DNA from: Alphaproteobacteria bacterium
Lineage (GTDB): Bacteria > Pseudomonadota > Alphaproteobacteria > UBA8366
Assembly (NCBI GenBank): GCA_021774335.1
Contig: JAJFJD010000033.1
Location: 239,642 to 303,641, forward strand
DNA: 64,000 bases
Reading direction: 5' to 3'
Positions 9,750 to 16,760 of the stretch are shown one piece after another. Position numbers and translations under genes: made by a program. The notes beneath the pieces were generated by a model. It had not been told where the DNA came from. It saw only the letters and a list, made by a program, of their open reading frames with translations, and did not search any database. Numbering within the stretch: the stretch's first letter is position 1; each line of letters begins with the position of its first letter.

Positions 9750-10247
9750 TCAATCCTCACCGGCAAGACCGGAACCAAAAAATTCGCCGACGTCGTGTTC
9801 GGCGGAGAGATCGACCAGGTCACGGACCCTTTCCCGGATGCTTTGCGGCAAAGTAACGTCGGAGCAAGCGCAGATATCGATCAGCATTTGCTCCAGTAAA
9901 CCGATCCGCACGCGCGTGTCGGTGTCGCCCTTCGATAAAAGGACCGCTTCCAACTGGTCGCCGATCCCGCGCTCGACATGGGTTTCATGGGAATGCGTCA
10001 GAGATTGCGCCAAGACAAGCGCGCGTCGCCACGTTACCGCCTCGGCTTCGGCCGCATCCTTGGCGGTCGCCGCTTCGATCAGAAGCGCGATGCGATCGGG
10101 CGTGCAGAGATCGTGAAATTCCGCCTGCGCTTGTTTGACGAGGTAGACATTCGGAAGTCCCACCTCCGCCTCGGCGCTGCGCTTGAAATGTTCAAGCCGC
10201 TTTCCGGATGCGCGAAGCTTCTCAAGCCAATCCGGATCGTCCAACAT
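9750..10247 (-). CDS. Conserved-looking hypothetical protein, partner of the wHTH gene
   Basis: A 165-residue acidic, mainly helical, soluble protein; I recognise no family. It begins MLDDPDWLEKL and has a mid-region with a DICACSD cysteine pair and an LVDLSAEHDVGEFF C-terminus. I chose the ATG at 10247 because a G-rich Shine-Dalgarno-like tract precedes it; a GTG at 10268 is the alternative. It follows the winged-helix regulator by about 100 bp on the same strand, so the two are probably co-transcribed. Composition and codon use match the neighbours. Confidence 0.6.
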   Translation of the reverse strand: MLDDPDWLEKLRASGKRLEHFKRSAEAEVGLPNVYLVKQAQAEFHDLCTPDRIALLIEAATAKDAAEAEAVTWRRALVLAQSLTHSHETHVERGIGDQLEAVLLSKGDTDTRVRIGLLEQMLIDICACSDVTLPQSIRERVRDLVDLSAEHDVGEFFGSGLAGED

Positions 10248-10350
10248 GTTTGCAAACCCCCGCCCCACTTCAACGCCGCCGCGCCATGTCCGTCAGAAGC
10301 CGCACCCAAACGCGGCATGAAGGACATAAACGACGGCATCGTTCCGGCGG

Positions 10351-10704
10351 TCAGTGCGTCAAAAATGCGCGACAGATCGGCCGCAAGAACGATTCCATTC
10401 GCGTGTCCTGGATGAACAGCAGACTGCGGCGTCCCCGCCGGCGTTTCTGGATCCATCCGATCCGCGCCAAATTTCTGACATAGGAAATTATCGTCGTCCG
10501 AGGCATCTCCATCGCCGCGGCGAGAGACGATTCATCGAACGGCCGCCGCTCCAAATGGCCTAAGGCGACCATGTCCATGATGATGACTTCGATGGCAGCA
10601 AATCCCTCGGCACGGCGAACGGCGTAGTACTCCGCGCGCTGACGCAGAAATTGTCGGGCGCGCTCAAGTTCGGCCTCATCGAGAGATTTCTCCTGCTCTG
10701 GCAT
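10351..10704 (-). CDS. Winged-helix transcriptional regulator (MarR-like)
   Basis: A 117-residue DNA-binding protein. Residues about 45-100 form a winged helix: a helix with DMVALGHLERR, a recognition-helix region (ESSLAAAMEMPRTTIISYVRNL), then a basic wing (IQKRRRGRRS). There is no effector domain, so it may work alone or with its downstream partner. ATG at 10704 chosen; a GTG two codons upstream is possible. A perfect palindrome at 10834-10852, about 130 bp upstream, is a candidate operator for autoregulation. Confidence 0.7.
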   Translation of the reverse strand: MPEQEKSLDEAELERARQFLRQRAEYYAVRRAEGFAAIEVIIMDMVALGHLERRPFDESSLAAAMEMPRTTIISYVRNLARIGWIQKRRRGRRSLLFIQDTRMESFLRPICRAFLTH

Positions 10705-11064
10705 TCTCACACTGTGGAATTACCGCTCATCCGGAATAATTCTCGGAGGCGACAATCCTTTCGATCAAGCGGCCATAGGATACTGTTAACCATTCCGCAA
10801 AGTCCTTGCCTAATAGCGCCCCCCATGGACAATCTTGTCGAGTTTCGACAAGTATCGATTGCGACTTTAAGTAATGAAACGAACATCATACCGGACCCGG
10901 AAATTACCGAAATGACCGCGATCACAGGTTGATGGAGCCCCGACAATGACGACTCCGTGCCACGCGCTGTAAGGGATAGCGGGCCTTCTATTTTCCGCAG
11001 TATTTGTGCCGGCCGCAGAATTTTCTCTTTCTACGCGTGGCACACGGCGAGGCCGCAGACACAC
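10705..11064. other. Intergenic region between regulator and serine hydrolase genes
   Basis: About 360 bp with no convincing gene. Short ORFs on both strands lack ribosome-binding sites and family features. It contains the operator-like palindrome at 10834-10852 and a 10-bp inverted repeat with widely spaced arms (10957-10966 and 11034-11043). Confidence 0.6.
10834..10852. promoter_or_regulatory. Operator-like palindrome upstream of the wHTH regulator
   Basis: CTTGTCGA and TCGACAAG form a perfect 8-bp inverted repeat with a 3-bp spacer. The size and symmetry fit a dimeric winged-helix repressor site. The regulator gene begins 130 bp away on the minus strand. Binding is inferred from position only. 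Confidence 0.4.
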
Positions 11065-12249
11065 TCAGGGTTTGCCGCTGGCGACCCAGTCCTGGAAAAT
11101 TCGAAACAGATCACCGGCGGTTCGGCCGTACTTTGCGTAACCGAATTTGACCAGCACCTTCCCGCTATCCGGATCCATCCCGAACGCCTGTCCGGCGTAG
11201 CCGAGGCCCCAGAACCCTGGCGCGCTTTTATGACCGGCCCACCATTGATATCCGTAACCACGGAAGAAACCTCTACCGGTCGGAATCTGCGTAACCGTCG
11301 CGGCCCGCAGATAGTCGCCGTAGCACCCGGGTTTCGCCCGCTCTTCCAGGAGCCAAACGGCGAGACGACCCCAGTCCGCGAGCCGCGCCTGAAACCCCGC
11401 ATGCGCCAGCGCTGACCCCGCGCTGTCGGACTCCCAATGGGCGCGATGCGCCGCGCGCACGAAACGCCAGACAGTTTGATCGAAATACGCGGCCAAACGC
11501 TGGCCCGTCGCGCGTTGCAGGGTCTTGGCGAGCGCCAGCGTATCGCCCGATTTGTAGATAAAGCGTTCACCCGGCGGATGGATGTCCCGATCGCGCGTTT
11601 CATCCCAAACCCAGCCCCACAGAATTTCTTCGACAGTCACCTTGCCCAGGCGCATCGGCCACGTGAAGCCAGCATATTTACCCAGCAGCTTGCCGCCGAA
11701 ATTCGGCTGTCCGCCGGCCGTTCCTTTGCTCTGATACGCACCGGAGCTCATGGTCAGAAGCTGGCGGATCGTGCTCTTGCCGAAATTGCTATCGGCCGTC
11801 TCCGGTACATAGGCATGGGTGGCGGCGTCCAAACTCGGCAATGCGCTGGCACAGAGCGCCCGGCCGACCGCCAGGCTCGTCAGGCTCTTGCCGATGCTCA
11901 TGCCGTAGAATTCCCGCTCCGGCCCGCCCATGCCCTGATAGCCGTCGAAGACAATGCGGCCGCGATCGACCAACAGGAACCCGGTCGTCTCGGGATACTT
12001 CTCCAGATACGCCTTCGCCGCAGCCACGGCGGCCGTGTCGCCCGCCGGCATCTCGCCCGTCGACCGGCGCGGCAACAGCCGAGGCTTGGCGTGCGGCAGC
12101 AGCCGATAAGGATCGGTCTTGCTGACCTCAATGTATTCGCCGACGTTGTAGCGCTCCTGCATGCGGGTATCCCGCGCGGCGGCGGGTGCAGAGAAGACAG
12201 CAAGCGCCGCGACGGCGGCTGTGGATAGACGGAAGGATCGGCACTTCAT
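11065..12249 (-). CDS. Secreted serine hydrolase, class C beta-lactamase/6-aminohexanoate-hydrolase family
   Basis: A 394-residue penicillin-binding-fold hydrolase exported by a signal peptide (MKCRSFRLS, then an Ala/Val-rich core to APAAARD). The catalytic SxxK is Ser118-Ile-Gly-Lys121, and a YKSGDT segment matches the NylB-like Tyr motif. NylB/EstB-type enzymes hydrolyse amide or ester bonds, so true beta-lactamase activity is not implied. The ATG at 12249 encodes the start of the signal peptide directly. It is monocistronic, with a tRNA gene upstream on the same strand. Substrate unknown. Confidence 0.82.
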   Translation of the reverse strand: MKCRSFRLSTAAVAALAVFSAPAAARDTRMQERYNVGEYIEVSKTDPYRLLPHAKPRLLPRRSTGEMPAGDTAAVAAAKAYLEKYPETTGFLLVDRGRIVFDGYQGMGGPEREFYGMSIGKSLTSLAVGRALCASALPSLDAATHAYVPETADSNFGKSTIRQLLTMSSGAYQSKGTAGGQPNFGGKLLGKYAGFTWPMRLGKVTVEEILWGWVWDETRDRDIHPPGERFIYKSGDTLALAKTLQRATGQRLAAYFDQTVWRFVRAAHRAHWESDSAGSALAHAGFQARLADWGRLAVWLLEERAKPGCYGDYLRAATVTQIPTGRGFFRGYGYQWWAGHKSAPGFWGLGYAGQAFGMDPDSGKVLVKFGYAKYGRTAGDLFRIFQDWVASGKP

Positions 12250-12328
12250 GGCGGCACCGGTACGCGGTTGCGGGGACGGGAAACGCCCCTTGATCGATGC
12301 CGATCTTTGACAGAAAACCTTTAAGGAA

Positions 12329-12403
12329 TGGTGGGCGCGGCTGGGATTGAACCAGCGACCCCTACGATGTCAACGTAGTGCTCTCCCGCTGAGCTACGCG
12401 CCC
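12329..12403 (-). tRNA. tRNA-Val (anticodon GAC)
   Basis: A complete cloverleaf can be drawn on the minus strand. The acceptor stem is GGGCGCG with CGCGCCC, the D-arm is GCTC/GAGC, and the anticodon stem is CTACG/CGTAG around loop TTGACAT (anticodon GAC). The T-arm is GCTGG-TTCAATC-CCAGC, the discriminator is A, and the CCA is encoded. Confidence 0.96.
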
Positions 12404-12432
12404 GATCGCCCGGTGTTTGCTGAGCGTATCGA

Positions 12433-12453
12433 CGGCCGGGATAGTCCCGGCCG
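12433..12453. repeat. Perfect inverted repeat between cpdR-like gene and tRNA-Val
   Basis: CGGCCGGGA and TCCCGGCCG form a 9-bp stem with a 3-nt loop. It lies 30 bp upstream of the tRNA 5' end and 130 bp past the receiver gene. No T-tract follows on either strand, so it is not a classic intrinsic terminator. Confidence 0.6.
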
Positions 12454-12581
12454 AGGCATGGGGAATTACCACCAAACTTACAGCCAAGGCAAGCCTTTGC
12501 GCGCGCTTTCCGGCCGCAATCGGCGTTGATCACTATAAAGGTGCTTTCCGGGCCTGATCGGGTGCGCTATCCGGCGCGCGG

Positions 12582-12977
12582 CTAGTGCGGCAGGAAGGTC
12601 TCGACCCGGTCGATCAATTCGGTGAGGTTGAACGGCTTCGACAACACGTCGATGCGGTTGCCGTCGAGGTCGCCGGCGCCGAGGGCGTCATGGGCATAGG
12701 CCGTCACCAGCAGGACACAGAGCCCCGGCACCCGCCGGCGCGCCTGCCGCGCCAGCTCGATACCGTCCAAGCCGGGCATGCGGATATCTGTCAGCAACAG
12801 GTCGAAGTGGTCCTCCTCGACGCGGCGCAGCGCCTCGGCCCCATCCTGCACGGCCTCCACATAGTATCCGGAACGCGAAATCGCCTGCGCGAGAAACTCG
12901 CGCATCGCCTCATCGTCTTCGACGATAAGGATATGCGGCGCATCACTTTCCACGAGGCGTTCGGCCTTGACCGTCAC
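12582..12977 (-). CDS. cpdR: Single-domain response regulator (CpdR-like)
   Basis: A 131-residue stand-alone receiver with no output domain. The acidic cluster (VEDDEAM) is at about 19-25, the phosphoacceptor Asp64 in LLTDIRMPG, and the conserved lysine in VLSKPF. The sequence closely follows alphaproteobacterial CpdR, which when unphosphorylated directs ClpXP proteolysis in the CtrA/CckA cell-cycle pathway. I chose the GTG at 12977 because AGGAG lies 8 bp upstream. The longer in-frame extension to 13199 runs into the divergent GNAT gene and is low-complexity translation of promoter DNA. About 175 bp separate the two starts. Confidence 0.85.
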   Translation of the reverse strand: MTVKAERLVESDAPHILIVEDDEAMREFLAQAISRSGYYVEAVQDGAEALRRVEEDHFDLLLTDIRMPGLDGIELARQARRRVPGLCVLLVTAYAHDALGAGDLDGNRIDVLSKPFNLTELIDRVETFLPH

Positions 12978-13068
12978 GTCGATCGCTCCTAACCCTGAAA
13001 CGGACCCTGTAACAGCCGCTGACACAGCGGTGTAAATTGTTTTATCGCTTCTTATCTTTCCAAAGTGT

Positions 13069-13086
13069 AAATACTGGGGAGTATTT
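13069..13086. promoter_or_regulatory. Inverted repeat in the cpdR-like/GNAT divergent promoter region
   Basis: AAATACT and AGTATTT form perfect 7-bp arms with a GGGG spacer in a locally AT-rich stretch between two divergent starts. It may be an operator or an RNA hairpin in the GNAT leader. Function is inferred from position. Confidence 0.3.
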
Positions 13087-13152
13087 GCTTTTTCAGGCTG
13101 GCGGCCAGTTCCCGGCAACCTGAATTTGGCCCAAAAATGAGGCAAAATAACG

Positions 13153-13704
13153 ATGTCCGCGGCATACATCCGCAACGCCGATATCGGCGACTTGCCCACA
13201 ATCCGGGCGCTTTACGCCCATCACGTTGAACACAGTCTCGGGACCTTCGAGGAGATCGCCCCGACGCTGGAGGAAATGACCCGCCGATGGCAGTCGGTCA
13301 CGGACGCCGGGCTGCCCTATCTGGCCTGTGAGGTCGACGGCGCGGTTGTCGGGTATAGCTACGCGGGCCTCTACCGGCCACGCCATGCCTACCGTTTCTC
13401 GGTCGAGGATTCGGTCTATGTGTCGCCGGATCACGCCCGCCGCGGCTATGGCCAGCTGCTTTTGTCGGCGCTGATCGACCGCTGCACCCTACTGGGATAC
13501 CGGCAAATGATCGCCGTTATCGGCGATAGCGGCAACGCCAGTTCTATCGGCCTGCATGGGGCCCTGGGCTTCGCCAAGATCGGATCGTTCCCGTCGATTG
13601 GGTTCAAACAGAACCGCTGGGTCGACGTAATGCTCATGCAACGAGCGTTAGGGGACGGCGACGCCACCCCGCCGGTCGACCGGGACACCGCCGCGATGGC
13701 ATAG
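13153..13704 (+). CDS. GNAT N-acetyltransferase, phosphinothricin acetyltransferase-like
   Basis: A 183-residue acetyl-CoA-dependent N-acetyltransferase. The N-terminus (IRNADIGDLPTIRALYAHHV) and the GTFEEIAPTLEEM segment are typical of the PAT/MddA subgroup, which acetylates phosphinothricin or methionine sulfoximine/sulfone. The pyrophosphate-binding motif is HARRGYGQ, and NASSIGLHGALGF is the conserved C-terminal block. The usual W/PY aromatic tail motif is present as the FKQNRWVDV region. Its physiological substrate is probably an amino-acid analogue, but the sequence does not prove this. It is divergent from the cpdR-like gene. Confidence 0.85.
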   Translation: MSAAYIRNADIGDLPTIRALYAHHVEHSLGTFEEIAPTLEEMTRRWQSVTDAGLPYLACEVDGAVVGYSYAGLYRPRHAYRFSVEDSVYVSPDHARRGYGQLLLSALIDRCTLLGYRQMIAVIGDSGNASSIGLHGALGFAKIGSFPSIGFKQNRWVDVMLMQRALGDGDATPPVDRDTAAMA

Positions 13705-13740
13705 GCTTTGCTTCGTCTCCTGCGTAGGGGAGACGAAAGC

Positions 13741-14589
13741 ATGCCGAGAATCAATCCGATGTGTTGCATTCCGACCGGAACGCTTCTGGCGGGCGTTATC
13801 GTGTTTGGGGCAGCCACGATCCCGGACGCGACTGCGCGAACCATCCAGAAAGTCTTGCCGTTGCAGGACTTATGCGCCGCCGCCATCGACCGGCAGGAGA
13901 CGCAACATAAAATCCCGAATAAGCTGTTACAGGCCATCTCCATGGTCGAGTCTGGACGCTGGGACCCGCAGACCCGCCGCAAGACCGCCTGGCCGTGGAC
14001 GGTCACGGCAAACGGCAAGGGGCGCTTTTTTCCCACCAAGCAGGCAGCGATCGCCCATGTGATGAAGCTGAAAGGCCAAGGCATCCGCGTGATCGACGTC
14101 GGCTGCATGCAAGTGAACCTGCACTACCATCCGAACGCATTTAAATCGCTCAGTGCCGCCTTCGATCCCAAGCGCAATGCCGACTACGCCGCAACGTTCC
14201 TGACGAAGCTGAAGCGCGAACATAGAACGTGGCGCAAGGCGGTTCAGCATTACCATTCCGCGACCCCGGCCAAGCGCGTCCCGTACCAAAACAAGGTCTA
14301 TGCCGCCTGGCAGGACACCAAGCGCCAGGCCTCCCGGCCGGACGCGACCGCGGCACGCTCCCGGCTAAACCGCACCGGACGCCAGATCGAACGGGCGCAC
14401 AGGTCGAAACTGTCGCGATACAAGCGGCCCAGCACCGCAGCCGCGATCCGGAAATCCGCCGCTCGGCCGAAGAAATCCGGCAATTATCTGTCGCAATGGC
14501 CGCCGCGCAGCGTCAAGGAACAACGCCGCGCCCAAAACCTCGCCCGGATATGGGCCATGGAAGGGCGGCGGGGCGTGAAAAAGCCCTAA
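13741..14589 (+). CDS. Lytic-transglycosylase-like (SLT fold) exported protein
   Basis: A 282-residue protein with an N-terminal signal/anchor (TGTLLAGVIVFGAATIPDATA) and an SLT-like domain at about 35-200. The catalytic Glu lies in AISMVESG, and the IDVGCMQVN and YNA-like ADYAATFL blocks follow, as in lytic murein transglycosylases. The last 90 residues are very basic (Arg/Lys/Ser-rich), which suits binding to cell wall. ATG 13741 has an AGGGGAG ribosome-binding site; a TTG at 13708 is a less likely start. It is 36 bp after the GNAT gene, so co-transcription is possible. Confidence 0.8.
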   Translation: MPRINPMCCIPTGTLLAGVIVFGAATIPDATARTIQKVLPLQDLCAAAIDRQETQHKIPNKLLQAISMVESGRWDPQTRRKTAWPWTVTANGKGRFFPTKQAAIAHVMKLKGQGIRVIDVGCMQVNLHYHPNAFKSLSAAFDPKRNADYAATFLTKLKREHRTWRKAVQHYHSATPAKRVPYQNKVYAAWQDTKRQASRPDATAARSRLNRTGRQIERAHRSKLSRYKRPSTAAAIRKSAARPKKSGNYLSQWPPRSVKEQRRAQNLARIWAMEGRRGVKKP

Positions 14590-14683
14590 AACCCACCATC
14601 GTACGCGTATGTATCGATTGGAATCGTCCTAGCGTGGGCTGATTCAAGCGGCAATGCAGGTCGTACGCGCGTTCAGTAGCGGT

Positions 14684-15664
14684 TTAGCCCCACAGCGCCG
14701 GCACCGGCGGGTGAATCACGCTGCCCTCGAAGCGCAGCGGCGGGTCTCGGTCTTTCGCCAGCAGCAGCGGGCCGTCCAAATCGACGAATGCAGCGCCCTG
14801 TGCCACCAATAGCGCCGGCGCCATGGCCAGCGACGTGGACACCATGCAGCCCACCATGATCTTCAGCCCGGCCGCCTGTGCGGCATCGCGCAGGGCCAGC
14901 GCCTCGGTCAGGCCGCCGGTCTTATCCAGCTTGATGTTGATGACATCGTACAGCTTGGCCATGCGGTCGATGTCGCCTCGCGTATGACAGGACTCGTCAG
15001 CGCAGATCGGCACCGGATGCGCCACATCGGACAGCATGTCGTCGTCGCCTTCCGGCAAGGGTTGTTCGATCAACTGCACTTGTAGTTTTTTGAGTTCCTC
15101 GGAGAAGGGTTCGACCATCTTGACGGTCCACCCTTCGTTCGCGTCGACGATTAGACGGGCGTTCGGCGCGTTTTCGCGTACGGCGACGACCCGATCCAGG
15201 TCGCCGTCGCCGGTCAACTTGATCTTCAACAAGGGCCGGTACGCGTTCGCACGCGCCTTTTCGGCCATTACGTCGGGCGTATCCACGCTGATCGTGTACG
15301 CGGTCTCGACCGTCTGCAGGTCGTCGAGACCGGCCAGCGTCCAGGCCCGGGTTCCTGCTCGTTTCGCCTCGATATCCCATAGCGCACAATCGAGTGCATT
15401 GCGCGCGGCACCCGGCGGCATGGCGTCCTGCAGCAAATGGCGGTCCAGCTCGTCGGCTTCGACCGCGGGTGCAATCGCCTGAACGGCGGCGGTGACGCTT
15501 TCCTGGCTCTCATCGTAGCGCGGATTGGCCATGCATTCGCCGCGGCCGACATGCGTGCCGTCGCTCAATTCGACGACGACGATTTCGGTCTGCGTCCGCG
15601 TGCCGCGAGAGATCTTGAACGCCGCGGCAAGTGGCCAGATTTCGGATCGAACCGTTATCTGCAT
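14684..15664 (-). CDS. dgcA: N-acetyl-D-glutamate racemase DgcA (enolase superfamily, annotated elsewhere as dipeptide epimerase)
   Basis: A 326-residue enolase-superfamily enzyme of the L-Ala-D/L-Glu epimerase type. Motifs are intact: KIK at 147-149, metal ligands Asp174 (IVDAN), Glu200 (LIEQP) and Asp223 (CADES), and NIKLDKTGG from 243. Pairing with dgcN, whose TGA overlaps this ATG by one base, points to the D-glutamate pathway: DgcN acetylates D-Glu and DgcA epimerises N-acetyl-D-Glu to the L form. The ORF extends upstream to 16024, but that part is an Arg-rich shadow of dgcN, so the ATG at 15664 is the start. Confidence 0.85.
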   Translation of the reverse strand: MQITVRSEIWPLAAAFKISRGTRTQTEIVVVELSDGTHVGRGECMANPRYDESQESVTAAVQAIAPAVEADELDRHLLQDAMPPGAARNALDCALWDIEAKRAGTRAWTLAGLDDLQTVETAYTISVDTPDVMAEKARANAYRPLLKIKLTGDGDLDRVVAVRENAPNARLIVDANEGWTVKMVEPFSEELKKLQVQLIEQPLPEGDDDMLSDVAHPVPICADESCHTRGDIDRMAKLYDVINIKLDKTGGLTEALALRDAAQAAGLKIMVGCMVSTSLAMAPALLVAQGAAFVDLDGPLLLAKDRDPPLRFEGSVIHPPVPALWG

Positions 15665-16662
15665 CAGCTCAATGCGTCGACCAGGCGGGCGACGCCGTTC
15701 TTCAACGGATCGACTGCCGGCAGCCCGGTTTCCGCTTCCGCCGCGCCCAAGACGTCCGCGGTTTCGGATTCGGACAGACGCGAAGTGTTGATCGCCACGC
15801 CGATGCAGCGGATGTCGGGATTGGTCAATCGGCCGGCGGCGATGTTGACGTCGATCGTTTCGGTCAGGCTGTGGACCGGAATCGTCGGCGTACCCCGCAT
15901 ATGCGGCCGCCCCGGATCGTGACACACGACGACCGCATCGGGCTGCGAGCCATGCAACAGGCCGAGCGTCACCCCGGCATAGGCCGCGTGGAACAGCGAA
16001 CCCTGTCCTTCGACCACGTCCCAATGATCCGGCTCGTTGTCCGGCGAAAGTTGCTCCGCCACGCCGGAGACGAAGTCCGATACAACCGCATCGACCGATA
16101 CGCCTTCGCCGGCGATGAAAATGCCGGTCTGCCCGGTTGCGCGAAAGGTCGCCTTCATGCCGCGCGACAGCATCTCGCGCTCGACGGCCAGCGACGTGTA
16201 CATCTTGCCAACGGACACGTCCGTGCCGACGGTCAGAAACCGCTTGCCGGTCCGCTTATGGCCCTTGCCGGTGTCGAAATTCTCGGTCGAGTGTCGCACG
16301 TCAAACAAAGCGATGCCTTTCGCCGCGGCCGCGTCGGCGAGCCCCGGAACATCGGCGAGCTTGGAATGCAGGCCACTCGCGATATTGTAGCCAAGGTCGA
16401 CTGCCGCCAGCAGCGTGTTGGACCAGTCGTCATTAAAAAAGCCGCCTTGGTTCACGACGCCGACCAGCAATGTTCGGGCGCCGGCCTCCGCCGCTTCCTG
16501 CAGGGTCTTGTCCGGCAGCCCCAAATCGGCCTGACATCCGTCCAGCCGCAATTGTCCGACGCACCACTCCGGACGCCACTGCGCCACCCCGGCCGCGGTC
16601 TTTGCCGCCAGTTGGTCCGGCGCATCGCCGAGAAACATCAAATAGGGCGTAGGTATCTTCAT
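15664..16662 (-). CDS. dgcN: DgcN / DUF1611 protein, D-glutamate N-acetyltransferase
   Basis: A 333-residue DUF1611 protein. The P-loop-like motif GTDVSVGK is at 146-153, and the family core (VVEGQGSLFHAAYAG, HDPGRPHMRG) is present. DgcN proteins N-acetylate D-glutamate in the D-Glu catabolic route found in marine and other bacteria. The ATG at 16662 is preceded by GGGAGG; the 32-codon upstream extension lacks a ribosome-binding site. It lies 98 bp after the aminotransferase gene and overlaps dgcA by 1 bp. Confidence 0.87.
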   Translation of the reverse strand: MKIPTPYLMFLGDAPDQLAAKTAAGVAQWRPEWCVGQLRLDGCQADLGLPDKTLQEAAEAGARTLLVGVVNQGGFFNDDWSNTLLAAVDLGYNIASGLHSKLADVPGLADAAAAKGIALFDVRHSTENFDTGKGHKRTGKRFLTVGTDVSVGKMYTSLAVEREMLSRGMKATFRATGQTGIFIAGEGVSVDAVVSDFVSGVAEQLSPDNEPDHWDVVEGQGSLFHAAYAGVTLGLLHGSQPDAVVVCHDPGRPHMRGTPTIPVHSLTETIDVNIAAGRLTNPDIRCIGVAINTSRLSESETADVLGAAEAETGLPAVDPLKNGVARLVDALS

Positions 16663-16760
16663 GCTCGCCTCCCGGACTGCCGAAGATGGCGCGGCCGATG
16701 ACTGCCGGCGCACCGTTGGACACAGATTAACGCGAAATTCTGCCGTGCTGCCAAGCACTT

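Noticed and set aside
11065..12249. Antibiotic-resistance beta-lactamase
   Set aside because: The fold and SxxK are class C-like, but the sequence resembles NylB/EstB esterase-amidase relatives, so resistance cannot be claimed.
12978..13199. N-terminal 74 codons of the receiver ORF
   Set aside because: No ribosome-binding site and no conservation expected; it overlaps the divergent GNAT start and the promoter region.
15665..16024. Upstream extension of dgcA in frame to 16024
   Set aside because: The translated extension is Arg/Gly-rich, lies inside dgcN in another frame and has no counterpart in the family. The ATG at 15664 is coupled to the dgcN stop.
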